Source of the DNA: an uncultured bacterium
GTDB taxonomy: Bacteria; Spirochaetota; Spirochaetia; Sphaerochaetales; Sphaerochaetaceae
DNA length: 13,057 nucleotides
NCBI GenBank assembly: GCA_905215015.1
Contig: CAJMOS010000084.1
Coordinates: 1-13,057, forward strand
Reading direction: 5' to 3'
Part shown: piece by piece, positions 1 to 6,334 of the stretch
Numbering within the stretch: position 1 is the stretch's first letter
Layout: each line of letters opens with the position of its first letter
Made by a program: the position numbers and the translations under genes
Notes under the pieces: model-generated
What the model was told of the DNA's origin: nothing
Seen by the model: the letters and a program-made list of their open reading frames with translations, nothing else
Database searches by the model: none

Positions 1-387
1 CGTCACCGTCTCCGGAATCCCTGACACGCCATAGGCTTCTGCAATCTTCCGGACTTTGCGCGAAAGCCAGCCGTCAAGCCCCTGGGGCGTATTCTCCGGA
101 CAATCGCCGAAGTCGATGTGGACGACCGGGTAGGTCTTCCAGTCGTAGTCCGTCTGGTCGATGGCCAGCCCTTTGAACAGTTCCCTCCTGCCTTGGAAGA
201 TCGCCTCCAACGTGGAAATGGTCAGCGACTTGCCGAAGCGGCGGGGCCGGGAGAGGAAATACATCCTCCCGGAAACGGCAACGAGTTTTGCCAGATATGC
301 GGTTTTGTCCACATACAGGCACCCGCTCTCCCTCAGATTGGAGAAGGAGCTGTTTTCGGTCATGATGGGAAGAAGTTGCTTGCTCAT
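1..387 (-). CDS. AAA-ATPase-like family protein, N-terminal part (cut by left window edge)
   Basis: This reading frame is open for 129 codons from an ATG at 387 and runs off the left edge, so only the N-terminal part is visible. It has the hallmarks of the Pfam AAA-ATPase_like family, whose full proteins (about 500-600 residues) usually carry a C-terminal PD-(D/E)XK nuclease-like domain. Visible marks are F15-SNLRESG-C23-LYVDKT, then YFLSRPRRFGKS (43-54), a Walker A-like segment with G52-K53-S54, then LFKGL (70-74) and a hydrophobic strand ending VVHIDFGD (88-95). The biological role of the family is not established; it is often multicopy in gut and anaerobic bacteria and has been suspected of mobile-element or defence functions. 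There is no Shine-Dalgarno sequence, but a promoter ends 6 bases before the ATG, so the message may be leaderless. Family assignment is firm; function is unknown. Confidence 0.88.
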   Translation of the reverse strand, partial: MSKQLLPIMTENSSFSNLRESGCLYVDKTAYLAKLVAVSGRMYFLSRPRRFGKSLTISTLEAIFQGRRELFKGLAIDQTDYDWKTYPVVHIDFGDCPENTPQGLDGWLSRKVRKIAEAYGVSGIPETVT

Positions 388-393
388 GGCTCA

Positions 394-422
394 AGCATAC
401 CACAGCCATGCGCAATTGGCAA
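394..422 (-). promoter_or_regulatory. Sigma70-type promoter of the AAA-ATPase-like gene, probably leaderless
   Basis: On the minus strand a -35 box TTGCCA (422-417) is followed by 17 bases and a -10 box TATGCT (399-394). The start ATG follows after six bases (393-388), so transcription should begin at or next to the A of the ATG. No purine-rich ribosome site lies upstream of the ATG. The boxes are seen directly; leaderless initiation is inferred. Confidence 0.6.
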
Positions 423-467
423 AAGCGCCTCATCTTCCGGGTCTCGGCCTTCCGATTGCGCCCGGAC

Positions 468-496
468 AAAAAAAGGCCCTCCCTTTGGGGAGAGCC
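468..496 (-). terminator. Rho-independent terminator of the rpiB-like gene
   Basis: On the minus strand GGCTCTCCC and GGGAGGGCC form a nine-pair stem (one G-U wobble) around a CAAA loop, followed directly by a run of seven T. It lies 20 bases after the stop codon of the isomerase gene and ends that unit before the AAA-ATPase-like gene. Confidence 0.9.
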
Positions 497-516
497 GAAA
501 GGACACAGCAAGACGC

Positions 517-1158
517 TCAGGCAAGGATCGACTTGATGTAGTCGCCGATGTGCTTGTCCTTGCAGTTGGCGAAGAACAGCTCCTTGAAACGGGCTCCGCT
601 GAAAGCGCCCTTGACCAGGGCAGGATCCAGCTCCTTGTAGATCTTGACCAGGTCCTGCTCCATGGAATGCTTGCGGACCTCGTCCAGGATCTTCTTGTTC
701 CGCTGCTCCGGCTCGCGGCGCTCCGCGGGGTAGCCACCACCAAAGGGAGCACTGAACAGCTTCTCGAAGATATAGACCAGGTTCAGATCCCCACCCCAGC
801 CGAAGCGGAGGGCGAACGGAAGGGCGACAGCGTTGCCATCGTTGATCTGGGCAAAAGTGTAGGCGTCAAGCGGATCCTCGACATGACCGCAGATCACGCC
901 CGGAAACGAATTCAGGGCAAGCATGGCCCCTTCGCCTGTTCCACAGCCGGTCACAACGAAATCGGCGGCCTTGGCGTTCAGGATCGCGGCGGCAAGGATT
1001 CCATTCTGGACATACGTCAGCTGGGCCTCGTCGGTGGCCGAATACATGCCGTAGTTGTCGACCTGCCAACCCTTCTCGTCGGCAACTTTCTTCAAAGCCG
1101 CGTAAATGGTCGCATTTTTCGCGGCCTGGCTATTCTCGTTGATCAATGCAATACGCAT
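517..1158 (-). CDS. RpiB/LacA/LacB family sugar-phosphate isomerase
   Basis: Predicted cytoplasmic aldose-ketose isomerase, 213 residues. RpiB interconverts ribose 5-phosphate and ribulose 5-phosphate; LacAB acts on galactose 6-phosphate; the substrate here cannot be decided. The N-terminal strand is MRIALINENS, and the family active-site loop VVTGCGTGEGAML (68-80) carries C72, the position of the proton-transferring cysteine in E. coli-type RpiB. The late motif FGGGYPAERR (139-148) matches the family's phosphate-binding basic end of the core. At 213 residues it is longer than classical RpiB (about 150); the extra 60 or so residues are C-terminal and charged-helical. The ATG at 1158 is chosen because GAGAGG (1170-1165) precedes it by six bases; a longer in-frame start at 1224 would lie upstream of the promoter. 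It has its own promoter and terminator, so it is a single-gene unit. Confidence 0.87.
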   Translation of the reverse strand: MRIALINENSQAAKNATIYAALKKVADEKGWQVDNYGMYSATDEAQLTYVQNGILAAAILNAKAADFVVTGCGTGEGAMLALNSFPGVICGHVEDPLDAYTFAQINDGNAVALPFALRFGWGGDLNLVYIFEKLFSAPFGGGYPAERREPEQRNKKILDEVRKHSMEQDLVKIYKELDPALVKGAFSGARFKELFFANCKDKHIGDYIKSILA

Positions 1159-1179
1159 AGCATACCTCTCTATCGCCTT

Positions 1180-1207
1180 AGTATAAAAAATAATCAAGAA
1201 AAGGCAA
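1180..1207 (-). promoter_or_regulatory. Promoter of the rpiB-like gene
   Basis: On the minus strand TTGCCT (1207-1202), 16 bases, then TATACT (1185-1180), in a local T-rich patch within G+C-rich sequence. It lies in the 76-base gap between the AEC permease stop and the isomerase start and leaves a short leader containing the GAGAGG site. Confidence 0.65.
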
Positions 1208-1234
1208 AGGGAGCGACAGACCATCCATGAACCT

Positions 1235-2179
1235 TCAAATGAAACCCATGGAACGCATCAGGAAAATCCAGAACGTCAAACTGAACGCGGACAGCATGGT
1301 GGTCAGCATCACGCAGCTGCTGGTAAGCACCCCCTCGTGGTCCATCGCCCGTGCCATGACATAGCAGCTGACCGTCGTCGCCGAGCCGAGCATCACCAGG
1401 ATCGCCACAAGTTTCTCGGTGCGGAACCCCAGAGAGACGGCAAGCGGCAGGAAAAGGATCTCGAAGCCAAACAGCTTGAGAAACGATGCTGCCAAGGCGG
1501 GCTTGGCCCGTCCAAGCGCCTTCTTGAAGCTGAAAGTGGCCCCCATGGCCATCAGCCCCAGCGGGGTGGCCAGAGCGCCCACGTTGCTGGTGAACTTGTC
1601 CAGGATCACCGGCATGGGAATACGGAGGGCCGACCAGGCAAAGCCGAGGACGATGCCGTCGATGATCGGGTTCAGCAAGACGTTGCGCAGCGTCCGCTTC
1701 AGCATTGCGCCATCGAACCTGCCCTCTCCCGCCGTCACCATCAGCACCAGGACCGCCATGACGTTGTATAGGGGGACGGCCCCGATGATCATCAAGGGTG
1801 CCATGCCTCCGGTACCATACATGTTCATGATCAGGGAGACGCCCAGCAGGGCCGCGCTGGAGCGATAGGACGCCTGGATGAACTCACCCCTGAGCGCCCG
1901 CTCGCGCAGGGGCAGCGAACACAGCAGGGCGATCAGCACCGAAAGCAAGGTGGCGACGAAGCAGAACACCACGAACTTGGCATCCCAGACCTCGACGATC
2001 CTCACGGTCGCGAGTTGCCGGAAGAGCAGCACAGGAAGCGGCAGATGAAAGACGAAACCATTCAGGTACGAGGCGAAACGGTCGTCCATCCATCCAATCC
2101 GGTGGAGGAAAAGCCCCAGCACCATCAACAAAAAGACCGGAACCGTCGCGTTCAGGCTGAAGACCAGATTATCCAACAC
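1235..2179 (-). CDS. AEC (auxin efflux carrier) family transporter
   Basis: Integral inner-membrane permease, 314 residues, with about ten hydrophobic segments in two five-helix halves around a more polar middle. The first helix (VPVFLLMVLGLFLHRIGWMDD) is typical of the AEC/PF03547 family, as is the segment around YRSSAALLGVSLIMN (105-119), which corresponds to the conserved F-R-x-N-x-x-x-x-G motif, and the closing LGSATTVSCYVMARAMD region. Bacterial AEC proteins export or exchange small organic acids such as malate or malonate, but the substrate cannot be inferred here. The start is a GTG at 2179, supported by AAGGAGG (2192-2186) six bases upstream. It is the last gene of a compact operon, 21 bases after the Nudix gene. 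No terminator follows it; the next unit's promoter lies directly downstream. Confidence 0.88.
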   Translation of the reverse strand: MLDNLVFSLNATVPVFLLMVLGLFLHRIGWMDDRFASYLNGFVFHLPLPVLLFRQLATVRIVEVWDAKFVVFCFVATLLSVLIALLCSLPLRERALRGEFIQASYRSSAALLGVSLIMNMYGTGGMAPLMIIGAVPLYNVMAVLVLMVTAGEGRFDGAMLKRTLRNVLLNPIIDGIVLGFAWSALRIPMPVILDKFTSNVGALATPLGLMAMGATFSFKKALGRAKPALAASFLKLFGFEILFLPLAVSLGFRTEKLVAILVMLGSATTVSCYVMARAMDHEGVLTSSCVMLTTMLSAFSLTFWIFLMRSMGFI

Positions 2180-2185
2180 CGAGGA

Positions 2186-2192
2186 CCTCCTT
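2186..2192 (-). promoter_or_regulatory. Shine-Dalgarno site fixing the GTG start of the AEC gene
   Basis: AAGGAGG on the minus strand, six bases before GTG (2179-2177). No in-frame ATG is near, so this site decides in favour of GTG. A following TTG codon is a less well-spaced alternative. Confidence 0.75.
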
Positions 2193-2200
2193 GCTTTCCG

Positions 2201-2722
2201 CTAGCGGGGCTTGAAGCTCCACTTCTGGTCAAGGTACCCGACCAGGAATTCCTCTGCGAGCGAGCCCTGGCGGATGTTCCGGCGGGCCTCGACGGGGGTA
2301 AACCAGGCATAGGAGTCTATCTCCCGGTTGGGGTGGGCCGCCTCGTCTCCGATGGTGACCGTCCAGTTCAGCATCAGCGTGTTGGAAGGAGCGAAGTAAT
2401 GGGAATGGTTGAAATGAAGACCGGTGATATGGAGCCCCATCTCCTCCTCCACCTCGCGTGCCACCGCATGCTCGGCGTCCTCGCCCTTGTTGACATAACC
2501 GGCGACCAAGATGTAGGAATCCCGGCCATACTGCTTGACCAGCAGGATGTTTCCCTTCGGGTCGCGGACAATCATGCTGACCGCGGTGTTGAAGACCGGG
2601 AACCGGTAGTCGGCGCAGGTGGAGCAGTAAGGAACCTCGCCCTCACCCTCCAGGAACTTCTTTTCCAGCTTGGTACCGCACTGCATGCAGTAGTTCATCT
2701 CGATAGGCATAGGAACCATCAT
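2201..2722 (-). CDS. Nudix hydrolase with N-terminal zinc ribbon (NudC-like, shortened)
   Basis: Predicted cytoplasmic nucleoside-diphosphate-linked hydrolase, 173 residues. A zinc ribbon of two Cys-x2-Cys pairs (C12/C15 and C33/C36) is followed by a Nudix domain. The Nudix box is complete: G75, E81, then R89-E-V-E-E-E-M-G-L97. The layout, with ribbon, YILVAGYVNKGE (70-81) and Nudix box, resembles NAD+ diphosphatase NudC, but the protein lacks NudC's large N-terminal domain (NudC is about 257 residues). The NudC specificity motif SQPWPFPxS is replaced by HSHYFAPSNTLM at the same place. NAD(H) cleavage is therefore possible but not shown. Start choice: ATG at 2722 with GGGAGG (2738-2733) ten bases upstream; a TTG at 2728 and the ATG at 2719 are alternatives. 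It sits between the TIGR04076 gene (63-base gap) and the AEC gene (21-base gap). Confidence 0.88.
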   Translation of the reverse strand: MMVPMPIEMNYCMQCGTKLEKKFLEGEGEVPYCSTCADYRFPVFNTAVSMIVRDPKGNILLVKQYGRDSYILVAGYVNKGEDAEHAVAREVEEEMGLHITGLHFNHSHYFAPSNTLMLNWTVTIGDEAAHPNREIDSYAWFTPVEARRNIRQGSLAEEFLVGYLDQKWSFKPR

Positions 2723-2785
2723 AGCCAAAGAGCCTCCCTTGTTCCAGCGAAAAGGAAGGCCCGATGGCGGAGATCGCGGCAGGCT

Positions 2786-3064
2786 TCAGGATTTGTCCCG
2801 GTCTTCTTCCCTTTTGATGTGGAAGACGTTGATGGTCTCCACATCGCTGCAGCAGAAAGTGGCCTCGCCCGGCTTCTCTCCGGGAAAACTCCCGCCGTAG
2901 CGGAGGATGTCGATGTAGGGGAAGGCGACATGCATCGCCATCGGGCAGAGCTTGCCCCGCTCGGTATCAAAATCGAAGGACTGCCCGGGAACATGCCCCC
3001 TATGGCAGGGGCAGGGACCCTTGCGGTCGACGACGGTGATGGTGATCCTAGGCCTGTGCGCCAT
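2786..3064 (-). CDS. TIGR04076 family small cysteine-containing protein
   Basis: A 92-residue soluble protein matching the TIGR04076 family by layout: a short strand (ITITVVD), GPCPC-H-RGH-VPGQSFDFD (17-33), GKLCPMAMHVAFPYI (38-51) and LRYGG (54-58), ending in EATFCCSDVETINVF (67-81). Conserved cysteines are C18, C20, C40, C71 and C72, with H21, H24 and H45 nearby, so metal binding or redox activity is plausible but unproven for the family. The ATG at 3064 overlaps the TGA of the oxidoreductase gene (TGATG), with AAGGAA (3074-3069) upstream; the GTG just before it is too close to that site. This overlap implies translational coupling with the Fe-S flavoprotein and a functional link between the two. 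Confidence 0.82.
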   Translation of the reverse strand: MAHRPRITITVVDRKGPCPCHRGHVPGQSFDFDTERGKLCPMAMHVAFPYIDILRYGGSFPGEKPGEATFCCSDVETINVFHIKREEDRDKS

Positions 3065-4296
3065 CACGTTCCTTCTTTCGGCAAGGACTGCATGTAGCGG
3101 TCCATGTCATCGGCGATCTTCTTGGAATAGGCGACCGCGGCAACCACCGTCGCCGCACCGGTGACGACGTCCCCGGAGGCGAAAACACCCGGCATGGTCG
3201 TCTCGCCGTTCTGGTCCACTTTCAAGGTACCCTTCTCGTTCAGCTGCAGCTCCTTGTCGCGGTTTACCAGACGGTCCTGCGGCACCTGGCTGACGGAGAT
3301 GATGATCGTGGAGGCGGGCACGAACCTGGCGGTCGACTCGTCGAGCACCGTATGTCCGTTCTCGTCCTGGTGGGTGTCGCAGATGTACAGGCCGTCATCG
3401 GTGATCCGGGTCGGTGCCTTGTTGTACTCGAAGCGCACCCCGTCAAGCAGGGCGTACTGGAGTTCGTCGGCCGAAGCGGAGCAACTGTCGCGACGCACGT
3501 AGATGGTGACGTTCCGGCTGCCATGGCGGATGGCAGTCCGGGCCACATCCATGGCGGAGTTGCCGGCCCCGATGATCGCCACGTCGTTCCCCAGCTCGTA
3601 GACGTCGGGGTTGTTCAGATAGTTGATCGCGTAATGGACGTTGCCGAAGGATTCGCCGGGGATGTTCAGATGGCGTGGCCTCCAGGCGCCAGTGCCGATG
3701 AACACACTCTTGTATCCGTCATTGAACAGGTCCTGGATCGAAAGGGAGCCACCGATGGCGAAGTTCGGGCGGAAAAGGATCCCCAGCTCGCGCATGCGCT
3801 TGTAGTAGCGGTCCAGAATCGATTTCGGAAGCCGGAACTCGGGAATGCCGTAGCGCATGATGCCGCCAATCTTGTCCTTCAGCTCGAACACGGTGACCGT
3901 GTAGCCGCGGACCGCAAGCAGGATGGCAATGGTGATACCGGCAGGGCCACTGCCGATGACGCCGACCTTCATGCCGTTTTTCGGTGCTTTCTTGAACGTC
4001 AGGCGGTCAAAGCAGGAATCGCTGATATAGTTCTCGATGGCGCCTATGTTGATCGGAGAACCCTTGATGCCACGGATGCAATGGCCCTCGCATTGCTTCT
4101 CGTGGTCGCAGACCAGCGAGCAGATGACCGACAGCGGGTTGTTCTCGAACAACATCTCCGCCGCGTCCATCGTCTTGTTCTCCTTCAACAACCTGATCAT
4201 CTCGGGAATGTTGGTCTGGATCGGGCAACCGGTCCGGCACCGGGGATTCTTGCACTGCAAGCAACGATTCGCTTCTTCTAGAATATGAATGGCCAT
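3064..4296 (-). CDS. FAD- and [4Fe-4S]-containing NAD(P)-dependent oxidoreductase, GltD/NfnB/PreT-like
   Basis: Cytoplasmic flavoprotein of 410 residues. The N-terminal domain holds eight cysteines in the pattern of the glutamate-synthase small subunit: C12, C15, C20, C24 and C59, C63, C69, C73, enough for two [4Fe-4S] clusters. An FAD-binding Rossmann fold starts at VGVIGSGPAG (111-120), followed by KIGGIMRYGIPEFRLPK (142-158). The second, NAD(P)-binding fold has IIGAGNSAMDVA (241-252). The C-terminal FAD contact is GVFASGDVVTG (370-380). The family includes GltD, NfnB/NfnL and the dihydropyrimidine dehydrogenase subunit PreT; length (PreT is about 412) and the short N terminus fit PreT or a stand-alone member best. 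No glutamate synthase large subunit, NfnA or PreA partner is in the window. The ATG at 4296 has GAGGAG at 4308-4303. First of four closely spaced genes. Confidence 0.9.
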   Translation of the reverse strand: MAIHILEEANRCLQCKNPRCRTGCPIQTNIPEMIRLLKENKTMDAAEMLFENNPLSVICSLVCDHEKQCEGHCIRGIKGSPINIGAIENYISDSCFDRLTFKKAPKNGMKVGVIGSGPAGITIAILLAVRGYTVTVFELKDKIGGIMRYGIPEFRLPKSILDRYYKRMRELGILFRPNFAIGGSLSIQDLFNDGYKSVFIGTGAWRPRHLNIPGESFGNVHYAINYLNNPDVYELGNDVAIIGAGNSAMDVARTAIRHGSRNVTIYVRRDSCSASADELQYALLDGVRFEYNKAPTRITDDGLYICDTHQDENGHTVLDESTARFVPASTIIISVSQVPQDRLVNRDKELQLNEKGTLKVDQNGETTMPGVFASGDVVTGAATVVAAVAYSKKIADDMDRYMQSLPKEGT

Positions 4297-4366
4297 TCCA
4301 TGCTCCTCTCTCGTAGTTCAACCTTACACGCAACCGCCCGTCTGGGCAATAAACCGGACTCTGTCT

Positions 4367-5011
4367 TCAACGATTTCCCTGCCATTCCGCGAGGAACTCC
4401 TCCAGGAACGCCTTGAGATAGGCATGCCGGCTGACCGCGATCTCCTTCCCCGTCGCCGTCTGCATCATATCCCCGAGCAGAAGCAGCTTCTCGTAAAAAT
4501 GGTTGATAGTCGTGCCCTTGTTAGCCATATAGGCCTTCTCGTCCATATGCAGGTTCGGTTTCACCTGCGGGTCGTACATCTCCCGTCCGTGCGCTCCCCC
4601 GTAGGCGAAGGCGCGGGCGACGCCGATGGCGCCTATCGCATCCAGACGGTCCGCGTCCTGGACCACTTTTCCCTCCAAGGTCCGGGGAATGACGGAATCG
4701 GTTCCCTTGAACGAGACCGACGCGATGATCTCCACCACCCGCCGCTGGGTCTCCTTGGCGACGTGATGGCGGTCCATCAGCGCCTGGGCGCGGGCACTCT
4801 GTCCCATCGCCCCGCCGACCAGTTTCCAGTCGTCGACGTCGTGGAGCAGGGCGGCGAGACGGCAGATTTCTTCATCGGCCCCTTCCTTCCTGGCTATCGT
4901 GCGGGCCAGGTTGGTCACCCGCAGCGTGTGGGCGGCGTCGTGTCCCGAGGCATCACCCCGGAACAGTTCCTCGACTTCCGATTCCAGCTGGTTCCAATCA
5001 AGATTTCCCAT
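4367..5011 (-). CDS. HD-domain phosphohydrolase (YedJ-like)
   Basis: Predicted cytoplasmic metal-dependent phosphohydrolase, 214 residues, close to the usual length of the YedJ/YpgQ-type HD family. The metal ligands are visible in order: H24 and H28 in GHDAAHTLRV (23-32), the HD pair H57-D58 in LAALLHDVDDW (52-62), and D119 in VVQDADRLDAIGAIG (116-130), which also carries the family's D-x-D-R-L-D-A signature. Members hydrolyse nucleotides or pyrophosphate-like substrates, but the cellular role is generally unassigned. The ATG at 5011 has no clear Shine-Dalgarno sequence; a TACAAT -10-like box ends ten bases upstream, so the leader is very short or absent. It stands 70 bases upstream of the oxidoreductase operon without a convincing terminator between them, so co-transcription is possible. 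Confidence 0.88.
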   Translation of the reverse strand: MGNLDWNQLESEVEELFRGDASGHDAAHTLRVTNLARTIARKEGADEEICRLAALLHDVDDWKLVGGAMGQSARAQALMDRHHVAKETQRRVVEIIASVSFKGTDSVIPRTLEGKVVQDADRLDAIGAIGVARAFAYGGAHGREMYDPQVKPNLHMDEKAYMANKGTTINHFYEKLLLLGDMMQTATGKEIAVSRHAYLKAFLEEFLAEWQGNR

Positions 5012-5021
5012 GTCATTGGGT

Positions 5022-5027
5022 ATTGTA
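5022..5027 (-). promoter_or_regulatory. Candidate -10 box of the HD-domain gene
   Basis: TACAAT on the minus strand, ten bases before the ATG at 5011, giving a leader of about three or four bases. No good -35 box is found at 16-18 bases upstream, where the sequence overlaps the T-rich tail of the neighbouring terminator. Only the -10 box is supported. Confidence 0.35.
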
Positions 5028-5044
5028 GCCGAAATCCGTTCTAA

Positions 5045-5087
5045 CAGAAAACAGCGGCAACCCCTGTGAGGCTACCGCCTTTTTTTC
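5045..5087 (-). terminator. Rho-independent terminator of the TRAP operon
   Basis: On the minus strand GCGGTAGCCTC and GGGGTTGCCGC form an eleven-pair stem with three G-U wobbles around an ACA loop, followed by TGTTTTCTGTT. It begins about ten bases past the stop codon of the binding-protein gene. An A-run before the stem would give a T-run on the other strand, but the wobbles there become A-C mismatches, so activity is expected mainly on the minus strand. Confidence 0.85.
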
Positions 5088-5097
5088 TACCAGTTTG

Positions 5098-6129
5098 TCA
5101 TTTCAGGAGTCCGATTTCCTTATAGTACCGTGCTGCACCTGGATGGAGCTTAGCTCCGCTGGTCGGCTTCAGCGCGTCCTCCAACTTCATGTATTTCCGA
5201 ATGGCCACGCACGCCTCCCCTTCTTCCTGGATGTTTTCCCATGCGATTTTCGTCATACGATAAATCAATTCCTCATCGGCGGCATCGGATACAGACATAA
5301 TCGCCCAGCTCGTCGCGGTCTCATACGGTTCCGTCTGTCCCTCATAGGTGTTGGCAGGAATCGTGAATTTACCCCAACCAGGGTTCTGCTGGAGGTACTT
5401 GTCGAGATCCGGTCCAAATGCAATCATGCGAAGGCCTGGAGTGTTCTCCAGTGACTGGAGACTGGTCTTCGGATAGGTTCCGAGAGAGAACCCGACATCA
5501 ATCGTCCCATCAGCCATGGCCGAAGACATCTCTGAGTCTGACATGTAGCTGACAGATCCCCCGTTGGCGACGATGGACTCTTTGGTGATGCCATACATCG
5601 TCTTCAAATAATCTTCCAAGAATACGTTCAGGGCAGAACCGACAGCACCAAAACCAACACGCTTGTTATAGATATCGGAAATCTTCTGTACAGACTGATT
5701 TTTCGGAGTCGAGAAGCACTGTACGGTAGCCGGGAAAAGAATCATCATATAGCTGACACCAGTATACTGTTTGTCGAACGGTCCGATACCTCTCTCCCCC
5801 CAATAGTGCATGCACTGATGGTCGAACCCGATTGTGCACTGACCATTGGCAATCGCCTTGTAGTTGGAGAAACTGCCTCCCGGACCGATGGAAGAAACCA
5901 CATTCAGTTCCTTTTCCCAAAACGGTGCGATAGCCGCTGCGATATTGTACATATCGCCTCCGGGAGAACTGGTGAAAATGCTCACGTACTGCGTTTTATC
6001 ATAGCGCAGGCCAGACAATCCGGCACCCAAAGCAGGAGAAGCGGTTTCACTCGTTTCGCTCTTTCCATTTGCAAAAACCATCGATGCCACCAAAACCATG
6101 GCAAGACTCAATGCCCATACCTTTTTCAT
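5098..6129 (-). CDS. TAXI family TRAP transporter periplasmic solute-binding protein
   Basis: Exported 343-residue solute receptor. Residues 1-20 form a classical signal peptide (KK, hydrophobic core, VFA) with likely cleavage before N21; there is no lipobox cysteine, so it should be free in the periplasm. The mature protein has the TAXI fold marks: strand YVSIFTSSPGGDMYNIAAAIAPFW (48-71), GPGGSFSNYKAIANGQCTIGFD (82-103), and DIYNKRVGFGAVGSALN (152-168). The remainder, with TSWAIMSVSDAADEELIYRMTK, is typical of family C-termini. TAXI receptors are known to bind small organic acids such as glutamate, alpha-ketoglutarate or other carboxylates; the ligand here is unknown. The ATG at 6129 has AGGAG seven bases upstream. 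It is the last gene of the operon, 13 bases after the small membrane protein gene, and is closed by a strong terminator. Confidence 0.93.
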   Translation of the reverse strand: MKKVWALSLAMVLVASMVFANGKSETSETASPALGAGLSGLRYDKTQYVSIFTSSPGGDMYNIAAAIAPFWEKELNVVSSIGPGGSFSNYKAIANGQCTIGFDHQCMHYWGERGIGPFDKQYTGVSYMMILFPATVQCFSTPKNQSVQKISDIYNKRVGFGAVGSALNVFLEDYLKTMYGITKESIVANGGSVSYMSDSEMSSAMADGTIDVGFSLGTYPKTSLQSLENTPGLRMIAFGPDLDKYLQQNPGWGKFTIPANTYEGQTEPYETATSWAIMSVSDAADEELIYRMTKIAWENIQEEGEACVAIRKYMKLEDALKPTSGAKLHPGAARYYKEIGLLK

Positions 6130-6142
6130 ATCTCACTCCTTT

Positions 6143-6334
6143 TTATTGTTTCTCAGGTGTTCCCGAGTCAGACTTCGCATGTTGCATGTTGAGAATCGCT
6201 ACGATGGCGATGGAAATCCCCAACATCACGACTACGGTCAAATTGAGCCGTTTCAACAAGAACCCATTTACTCCGATAATTACGCAGGAAATCAGAAAGA
6301 TTGCCAGCGCAGTCCACCCTCTCACGTCCTTCAT
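6143..6334 (-). CDS. Small two-helix membrane protein in TAXI-TRAP operon (63 residues)
   Basis: Not recognised as a named family. The 63-residue product has two predicted membrane helices, about residues 8-27 (TALAIFLISCVIIGVNGFLL) and 31-50 (NLTVVVMLGISIAIVAILNM), joined by a short basic turn (KR) and followed by a polar tail rich in charged residues. By the positive-inside rule the turn would be cytoplasmic. The ATG at 6334 overlaps the permease TGA as ATGA, with AAGGAGGT (6348-6341) six bases upstream inside the permease C-terminal codons, a strong sign of coupled translation. A longer frame from 6406 would lie within the permease gene and has no ribosome site. It is not DctQ: that subunit has four helices and is fused to the permease. 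Possible roles are an accessory or stability subunit of the transporter; this is inference. Confidence 0.78.
   Translation of the reverse strand: MKDVRGWTALAIFLISCVIIGVNGFLLKRLNLTVVVMLGISIAIVAILNMQHAKSDSGTPEKQ

Noticed and set aside
118..1230. Long plus-strand open frame of 370 codons opposite the rpiB-like gene and the AAA-ATPase-like gene
   Set aside because: It runs antisense across two recognisable genes, a promoter and a terminator, has no ribosome site and its translation resembles no known fold. Such shadows are common in G+C-rich sequence.
2015..3097. Plus-strand open frame of 360 codons
   Set aside because: Antisense to the AEC, Nudix and TIGR04076 genes, all of which have family motifs on the minus strand.
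3352..4281. Plus-strand open frame of 309 codons
   Set aside because: Antisense shadow of the GltD-like oxidoreductase, whose cysteine and dinucleotide-binding motifs lie on the minus strand.
4331..4345. GCCC-AGAC-GGGC hairpin (minus strand) after the HD-domain gene considered as a terminator
   Set aside because: The stem has only four pairs and no T-run follows on the minus strand, so termination before the oxidoreductase gene is not supported.
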